Source of the DNA: Oscillospiraceae bacterium Marseille-Q3528
GTDB taxonomy: Bacteria; Bacillota; Clostridia; Lachnospirales; Lachnospiraceae
Direction of reading: 5' to 3'
Assembly (NCBI GenBank): GCA_018223385.1
Contig: JAGTTR010000005.1
Coordinates: 1-64,000, forward strand
Length of the DNA stretch: 64,000 bases
The translations under genes were made by a program, and so were the position numbers. A model generated the notes under the pieces. That model saw nothing but the letters and a program-made list of their open reading frames with translations. It was not told the DNA's origin and made no database searches. Shown in pieces: positions 59,601 to 64,000 of this stretch (position 1 is the stretch's first letter; each line of letters begins with the position of its first letter).

Positions 59601-62067
59601 AAACCTGAGGTACAGTCACGTGGGCGCCGGGATCCGGACAACAGAAAGTACCACGGAGCTTCACAAGCTGCTGGGACAGCTGGATAATGAGTATGATGCA
59701 ACCTGGAGCCAGAATGGACTGCGCCGGTTTGCTCCGTTTAATACCTACGGGGAAAATGGAGGCGGCTATTTCCGCGGGTCCGGCAATGATATGACCCGCG
59801 TGCAGATGGAGGAATTGCTGGAATTTGTCAAGAGCGGTTACCCGGTGGTGCTGGGCTCATCCCTGGTAAATGGAAGCAGGGTGAATGCCGGTGAAGTGGA
59901 TAGCTCATCCTACTATTATGAATTTTTATCAGAGGCAATTGCATACGATAATGTCATGAGCCTGTCTGATCTGACTGCAGGAAGAAAGAATCTGTCCTTT
60001 TTTGCCAACTTGTCCAAGCCGGTGATCCAGTTTACGGAGAAACCCAAGGATCCACCGCGGCTGGGGGAGACGGCATCTGCAGACAGCGACTATGTTTCCG
60101 GGGAATTGCGGTATGTATTTACCATTGGCAATGACTCTGATTCCGCACCGGCCACAAACACGTATGACTGTGACCTGTATCTGGATCTGAACTTTGACGG
60201 TAACCTGTCACAGAAGGAATCTCAGAAAAAATATATGGTCATTCAGGATGCGGACGGCGTGGTGCTTTCTCCGGTGGAGGACGCAGATGGCAGTTCCCAT
60301 TATGAATTGCGGGCCGGGAAAACATATACGATGACCAGAAAGCTTCCTTCAGATTATTTTAAACTGATCACCTGGAAGCTGGAGATCACCAGCAACCGGA
60401 ACAGCTATATCCACACATCAGAGATCGGATATGCGAAGCAGAAAAATACCGGAGCCAAGCAGGTGATCAATGTTTTACAGCTCCTTCCCACCAGGTATAC
60501 GTGGAAGCTGGAGACGGACAGCAACTTTACGCGGCTGGCCAGCCAGCTGGATGACTTTGATATCAACATAACGACAGAAGAGGTAACAAGGATCAACAGC
60601 TACAGCCGGGCGCAGATGGATCAGTTACTGTCCGACAAGCAGATGCTGGTATTGGGATTTGCGGATGTATATCAGGACATTTCCAATGCCAACGGACAGG
60701 TGGATGCCATCCTGGATTTTGTAAAATCAGGAAAGAGTATTCTTTTTGCGCATGATACGACTTCTTATGTCAATTATGATTACAATAAGATGTATAAGCA
60801 AATCGCTTCTACGGCTTATGGTGTGGATGAGAATACGAGTATTTACTGGGATCAGTGGTTGCATAATACGGCGAAGAATGTTACCTGGGGATTGTCCCTG
60901 AATACGGTATTGCGTTCTGTGGTGGGCATGGATCGGTATGGCATTACCTCGGATGCCCGGTTGGGAACCCAGACGGTATCTACCCTGTTAAAAAAAGGGC
61001 AGGCGCTGACAGATGGCAACAGCGTCAGCTTCGCAGAACTGATGCAGGCAGCCGGTGATATTGCTTACCAGGCCGGCAGCAATCGAAGTACCAGTTATGC
61101 ACAGACACAGGGGTACACCAATGGTCTGGTGGAATCTTATAAAATGGGTACGGGCAACACCCTGGTAACAAAAGCGACCAAACTGAATGATGGTGCCATC
61201 ACCCAGTATCCGTTCCGTATGGGAGACACGCTGAATGTGGCGACAACCCATGGACAGTATTATCAGCTGGCGCTGGAGCAGGATCAGGATATCAATGGGA
61301 ACAGCGACGGAGAGACAGATGTGGTTGTCTGGTATTGCCTTGCGGATAAGTATTATGCGAATTCGCCCAACGATGCCAGAAATAACTATTATTTCTACAG
61401 TAAGGGCAATGTGATCTACACGGGAGCCGGACATGAAACGGTGAAGGATGAAGATGAGATCCGCCTGTTTATCAACGCCATGGTGGCAGCGGCCAATGTT
61501 ACTGCCGTGGAACCGTCAGTAAACTTTGTGGATCACTTAAGTCAAAAGGCTGCCATTGAGAGCAGCCGGTATTATGCCACCGACCAGACTGCCTGGACAG
61601 AAGGGGAAGGCAACGTTCTGGAACAGGATATGGACTTCTACATCGATGTCCGTGATTACAACATGGTCAGCATGGATTTAAGCCAGGAAGATCTGGACAG
61701 GCAGGAAATGACCATATCCTTCTACATCCAGGATGACAATGGACAGGTTGTTGCTGATGCACCGGATGACAATGCCGGGCAGAAGCTTACGGACATTACA
61801 GCGCAGATCGGCCAGCTTGTCGGATACGACGGCAGCACCATTGCCCTGGGAGATGACGGTACCTTCCACAGCAGTCAGAGTAACGCCTTCCAGCTCACTG
61901 TTCCGCACATAGAGCGGTATCTGCGGCAGGGTACCAGCGGCTATAAAAATAATTGCCGGCTGTATGTAAAAGTCACCAGTACCGTTTATCTGTACGGGCA
62001 GCCCAGAACCAGTACCAGCTGGGCGGGTATTGACCTGCGGCAGCGGCAGCTGTTTGATATGAACTAA
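56644..62067 (+). CDS. Giant exported protein with discoidin-like and repeated modules (DUF5057-like), pilus-associated
   Basis: The 1807-residue protein ends the pilus operon, 15 bases after the last pilin. A basic N-terminus (1-28) and hydrophobic stretch (about 30-48) with SAAASAAM after it look like a signal peptide or anchor. Three related modules begin RILELVDN (about 76), IRVLEIMPD (754) and INVLQLLPT (1274). Each is followed by strands such as YDLIYVNGS (610), YDMIYIGDG (965) or MLVLGFAD (1333); the last two also have FVKSG(Y/K) at 1060 and 1359. Residues about 784-931 resemble an F5/8 type C (discoidin) fold. DUF5057 is recalled for Lachnospiraceae proteins. A tip adhesin role is an inference from position and architecture. 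Confidence 0.85.
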   Translation: MRTYRKQTMQKGVQKKKHQKVRKKIQKRLYGGAALVLAGACAAGIFWQGSLSAAASAAMMPGIETIVSENTEEKPFRILELVDNSADAELGWLVKGQEPYIKLYSYTYTDGEGNTQTVHFNSLEEGLQRLPAEQRKAFAMNVHLDADGQIDGAASTGISTVERKETKEEEAPLSYTDYEEAYFLTEDQNVDDWNEIVLTDEEGNQRVDTVQVNGSYVENLTGTGNYRKQEQQYYPIREGVEADRTQLGKYRENIQNFSYMEDETDRAAYFVTFAEVPNEEVNAALEGDPQAILSEYDYANGKYGYYENVYEALTEETAQQITAGNYSFPGENPDMDGIADKALLVQDHSAAGAASTHGGSQDNPMIYWGESIDSYPYYKYTQAGTLSEVMAAAETADTAAQRNDGDITKEDGQYWYWHADADGTLEQLELSVVVGRQPVDDAHVQHISEEVTDNYYYRVCQVWFCCQPGENAVTDPLSYSYYGWYYPSYPDGEDVYLPAGDRTATHYVSLAEYALVPGNGDYDFVPGGDTSVPVQVDHLYYRGGYENHDWMKRYVFHLSSGEAFDDFQMEVDTRLASDFTKKIYAGSEDMAGTGIGTVLEDAQDVNPADYDLIYVNGSLSAQTAQAVLNSGIACIVNADRAQTDVLKDIFAAFIKDADGDGHYVTQYVYFFRDQNAAGTAISSLVNTGFHQALSATQTEGFEEITKYIQQENRYRALGEDGTQLDPLSEELSQARALEYIINYQYKRNVVTKENIRVLEIMPDVNCGQVTEEAVKEWMGLEGGSRIRQITACCYEHSTGEGPELLTDHDTTTFWHSQYNNGAHTGKHYLEIQFVEPETVSGFLYTPRPGAGGGGQNGILKSCQVDFYDGNGKQVTDSITKENISSSSDRSQKKVTFGKTISNVSVMKITFLTTEGNGTNQENMFASGAELGVVYAGDDGVTTSVTVDQMTASEFVGHKEDILAKYDMIYIGDGKQSTSDPRITGAGNLRYSHVGAGIRTTESTTELHKLLGQLDNEYDATWSQNGLRRFAPFNTYGENGGGYFRGSGNDMTRVQMEELLEFVKSGYPVVLGSSLVNGSRVNAGEVDSSSYYYEFLSEAIAYDNVMSLSDLTAGRKNLSFFANLSKPVIQFTEKPKDPPRLGETASADSDYVSGELRYVFTIGNDSDSAPATNTYDCDLYLDLNFDGNLSQKESQKKYMVIQDADGVVLSPVEDADGSSHYELRAGKTYTMTRKLPSDYFKLITWKLEITSNRNSYIHTSEIGYAKQKNTGAKQVINVLQLLPTRYTWKLETDSNFTRLASQLDDFDINITTEEVTRINSYSRAQMDQLLSDKQMLVLGFADVYQDISNANGQVDAILDFVKSGKSILFAHDTTSYVNYDYNKMYKQIASTAYGVDENTSIYWDQWLHNTAKNVTWGLSLNTVLRSVVGMDRYGITSDARLGTQTVSTLLKKGQALTDGNSVSFAELMQAAGDIAYQAGSNRSTSYAQTQGYTNGLVESYKMGTGNTLVTKATKLNDGAITQYPFRMGDTLNVATTHGQYYQLALEQDQDINGNSDGETDVVVWYCLADKYYANSPNDARNNYYFYSKGNVIYTGAGHETVKDEDEIRLFINAMVAAANVTAVEPSVNFVDHLSQKAAIESSRYYATDQTAWTEGEGNVLEQDMDFYIDVRDYNMVSMDLSQEDLDRQEMTISFYIQDDNGQVVADAPDDNAGQKLTDITAQIGQLVGYDGSTIALGDDGTFHSSQSNAFQLTVPHIERYLRQGTSGYKNNCRLYVKVTSTVYLYGQPRTSTSWAGIDLRQRQLFDMN

Positions 62068-62087
62068 AGTATAAAAATATTCCGGAC

Positions 62088-62136
62088 AAAAAGAACCCTG
62101 TCAAAGACTGTATAAATCTTTGATAGGGTTCTTTGG
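62088..62136. terminator. Terminator hairpin after the pilus operon
   Basis: AAAGAACCCTGTCAAAGA and TCTTTGATAGGGTTCTTT form a long stem with one mismatch and a short loop. A symmetric A/T flank allows use from both strands. Confidence 0.75.
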
Positions 62137-62149
62137 TTCTAAATATCCA

Positions 62150-62490
62150 TGAAATATGATAAAACCGTGCCCACTTCGGAAAAGCTTTTATTTGTGCAGC
62201 ATCTTTGTTATGATCCGGCTCTACATCATAAACCGTTGGTATTGCTTCGTCATGGATCTGAACACTGCCGTCTTCTTCGATATAGACAATCTGGCACCAC
62301 GAAGACCCGTATTCAAGCCGATAAACGTCTTCTGCGGATGAATTTTCAAATGCGGGAATTTCCGATCAAACAATGTCTCCAGCAACTTACGGATAAATGC
62401 TTCTCCTGTATCTGGATACGTCAGCATCGCGTTGAATAAAAAATTATCCAACAGGTTTAATTCTTCCAGCGTTTTCCTTCGTCTTTCCAT
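62150..62490 (-). pseudogene. Rpn-family PD-(D/E)XK nuclease/transposase-like, frameshifted and truncated
   Basis: The minus-strand frame starts at ATG 62490 (AGGAGGAGA before it) with LEELNLLDNFLFNAMLTYPDTGEAFIRKLLETLF, the usual N-terminus of Rpn/PD-(D/E)XK 'transposase-like' proteins, and reaches LRGARL. There, near 62289, the frame breaks. In the next frame the expected VYIEEDGSVQIHDEA continues and then homology fades into the terminator region. The catalytic D in 'GARLDVYIEE' is lost by what looks like a four-base deletion. Full-length relatives have about 300 residues. It is therefore a decayed gene. Confidence 0.78.
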
Positions 62491-62605
62491 TTTCATTCTC
62501 CTCCTTATGATGGTAGAGAAGAATGTGTGTTGTACAGACAATGGGGATACGTGTCCGTCCTCACCTTCTCCGCCATATTTTTTGTTTTTGCATATGGGGA
62601 TTGAG

Positions 62606-62619
62606 TGACCGAACGGTCA
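62606..62619. promoter_or_regulatory. Palindromic operator-like site TGACCGAACGGTCA
   Basis: TGACCG and CGGTCA are perfect inverted arms around AA. The form is typical of TetR-family operators. It lies downstream of a minus-strand promoter (-35 TTGACA 62673-62668, -10 TACACT 62650-62645, 17-base spacer) that would read toward the Rpn remnant. No TetR gene is in the window. Confidence 0.55.
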
Positions 62620-62644
62620 AGAACTTTCCCAGATATGTAATTAT

Positions 62645-62673
62645 AGTGTAGCAGACACATATTTTGGTGTCAA
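62645..62673 (-). promoter_or_regulatory. Promoter reading toward the Rpn pseudogene
   Basis: On the minus strand, TTGACA (62673-62668), a 17-base spacer and TACACT (62650-62645). The palindrome at 62606-62619 lies about 20-30 bases downstream of the predicted start site, so a repressor bound there could block it. Confidence 0.7.
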
Positions 62674-62695
62674 TGAAATTATGTATTATAAGATG

Positions 62696-62962
62696 CTAAT
62701 CTTCCTCAATGACCTGGATTTCCATATAGTCGAAGTCTACAGAGTCAATGAAATTATCCTGCCGGAAGCGGGCCTTGGCATGGTGCTGAAACTCGCTGAT
62801 GGTGGATTCTAGCCAGATGGGTTTGCTCAGGTCGAATTCATAGCAGGCTTCTTCCAGCGCATGAAAAATCTTATGTGTTCTTGTATCTGCACTGTCATCG
62901 CAGATGACGGTATCTTTCATCAGATGATTGTCTTTCATCAGTTTAACCCAAAGACGAAACAT
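62696..62962 (-). CDS. Small hypothetical protein
   Basis: The 88 residues start MFRLWVKLMKDNHLMKDTVICDD and are acidic toward the C-terminus (DFDYMEIQVIEED). AGAGAGGTGC precedes the ATG on the minus strand. There is no signal peptide or membrane helix. I recognise a conserved-looking small protein but no named family. It stands alone between the Rpn remnant and relQ. Confidence 0.75.
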   Translation of the reverse strand: MFRLWVKLMKDNHLMKDTVICDDSADTRTHKIFHALEEACYEFDLSKPIWLESTISEFQHHAKARFRQDNFIDSVDFDYMEIQVIEED

Positions 62963-63162
62963 GGATGCACCTCTCTTTGCATAGTCTGTTTTTTATTATA
63001 GCGCAGATTTTATTTTTTTCAAAGAGGAGAACGCTGCGTCATGATAAGCTCCCGGATAAATTCCTGTCAATTTCAAGTAGACATTTTCCCAGAATATGTT
63101 ACAATACCATAGGCTGATCGTGGGATCAGCGCCCCGGGACAGCCGGGCGGAAAGGAACTTGC

Positions 63163-63795
63163 ATGGAATTTGTTTATGACAGGGATGGCAATGTGGACAG
63201 CTGGGAAGCGGTGATGTTTCTGTACAAGTCAGCGCTGAAGAAAATGACGCTGAATATGCAGATTTTGAACGATGAGTTTGAGTACGTGCACCAGTATAAC
63301 CCCATTGAGCACATCAAATCACGCCTGAAAGAGCCAGAGAGCATCGTGAAGAAGCTGAAACGGCACGGGTATGACAGCACGCTGGAAAATATGGTGAAAT
63401 ATGTGAAGGACATTGCGGGCGTGCGAATCATCTGCTCTTTTACCCCGGATATTTACCGCCTGGCAAATATGATCAGCCGGCAGAATTATCTGAAGGTGCT
63501 GGAAGTGAAGGACTATATTAAGAACCCGAAGCCAAGCGGCTACACAAGTTATCATATGATCGTATCGGTGCCGGTGAATATCGAGGACCGTGTGGAAGAC
63601 GTGAAGGTAGAGATTCAGATCCGTACGGTGGCGATGGATTTCTGGGCCAGTCTGGAGCACAAGATCCAGTACAAATATGAGGGACAGGAAAGCGCGCCGG
63701 AGTATATTAGCCGGGATCTGCGGGACTGTGCCAGAATTGTGGCAGAGCTGGACGAACGTATGTGGAAGCTGAATCAGGCAATCCAGGAGAATTAA
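63163..63795 (+). CDS. Small alarmone synthetase, RelQ/YjbM type (GTP pyrophosphokinase family)
   Basis: The 210-residue protein has a stand-alone RelA/SpoT synthetase domain. Visible motifs: HIKSRLKEPESIVKKLKRHGY (ATP binding), KDIAGVRIICSFTPDIYRL with catalytic acidic residue, GYTSYHMIV, and EIQIRTVAMDFWASLEHKIQYKY (GTP site). It lacks hydrolase, TGS and ACT domains. It would make (p)ppGpp in response to stress, independent of the ribosome. CGGAAAGGAAC precedes the ATG. Length is typical. Confidence 0.94.
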   Translation: MEFVYDRDGNVDSWEAVMFLYKSALKKMTLNMQILNDEFEYVHQYNPIEHIKSRLKEPESIVKKLKRHGYDSTLENMVKYVKDIAGVRIICSFTPDIYRLANMISRQNYLKVLEVKDYIKNPKPSGYTSYHMIVSVPVNIEDRVEDVKVEIQIRTVAMDFWASLEHKIQYKYEGQESAPEYISRDLRDCARIVAELDERMWKLNQAIQEN

Positions 63796-64000
63796 AAAAT
63801 ACCCCATAAAATGAGGAGTGCCCCGACGGTCGCCCGCCGAGGCTATTATGAAAAAATTTATCTATGTGTGTAATGAAAAACCATTACGTGAATGCCATTC
63901 GTTGTGTTTCTTTCGATGATTTTAGTATAGTCGTTAATTATGAATAAATTGTGAACAAACCTTAAACAATGTGTGAAAATGCACAAAAACAAAAAATGAA
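63796..64000. other. Intergenic region at the window end
   Basis: Beyond relQ there is a short GC-rich stretch (63829-63842) followed by strongly AT-rich sequence. No convincing gene, RNA or terminator was seen. A 23-codon frame starting at 63848 is too short and unsupported to call. Confidence 0.5.

Noticed and set aside
63848..63919. 23-codon frame beginning MKKFIYV near the window end
   Set aside because: Very short, weak ribosome-binding site and no terminator; not enough to call a gene.

Overview
The window is a stretch of a low-to-mid GC Firmicutes chromosome, most likely a gut-type member of the Lachnospiraceae (Clostridia). The pointers are strong extended -10 promoters and GGAGG ribosome-binding sites, riboflavin genes under an FMN riboswitch, pyruvate formate-lyase with an adjacent activase and ferredoxin, a class B sortase, a CwlD-like sporulation amidase, DUF951 and TSCPD small proteins, and a Gram-positive type IV pilus operon. 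No transposase, integrase, phage gene or CRISPR array was seen. Most of the window reads as core chromosome; the accessory character is concentrated in the pilus locus and in dispersed palindromic repeats.

Layout. 1-2433: the 3' end of a 23S rRNA gene with no 5S gene after it, tRNA-Asn, a NiCo-type metal riboswitch controlling a cation-diffusion-facilitator exporter, then tRNA-Glu and tRNA-Cys. 2528-4182: three small poorly characterised genes. 4372-8411: FMN riboswitch with ribD-ribE-ribBA-ribH, followed by a convergent HAD phosphatase. 9220-12289: sortase B, two tandem sirtuins split by a repeat, and a DUF951 protein. 12407-17776: the rpsF-ssb-rpsR, gdpP-rplI and dnaB replication and translation cluster, then a MerR-type gene. 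18930-22831 (minus strand): a fermentation locus in which pyruvate formate-lyase is split into a 681-residue catalytic protein and a separate 80-residue glycyl-radical protein, with a Cys-containing paralogue of the latter between them, then the activase and a ferredoxin. 23090-26898: a MarR-MATE pair with twin operators and a membrane-anchored GH18 protein. 27010-31164: methionine and one-carbon genes (metF, a detached MetH reactivation domain, metH). 31161-42746: cell-wall amidases, aroE, a Sua5 protein fused to a degenerate phosphatase domain, dCMP deaminase, a TSCPD protein, MTA/SAH nucleosidase, pgi, a 2-hydroxyacid dehydrogenase and an MFS transporter.

42776-62067 is the most distinctive region: a 19-kb type IV pilus operon with PilB, PilT, PilC, major pilin, prepilin peptidase, a PilM-PilN fusion, a PilO-like protein, four minor pilins (one GspK-like without Glu5), and a 1807-residue exported protein with a discoidin-like domain and repeated modules that may be a pilus-associated adhesin. 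The window closes with a frameshifted Rpn-family nuclease remnant, a small hypothetical gene and a RelQ-type alarmone synthetase.

A family of about 150-165 bp imperfect palindromes occurs four times, plus one remnant, in intergenic DNA. Its inner hairpin keeps its pairing although the sequence changes between copies, so its structure appears to be under selection. A second, unrelated multi-hairpin element lies inside the pilus operon. All function calls come from reading the sequence and from family knowledge; no database search was run.
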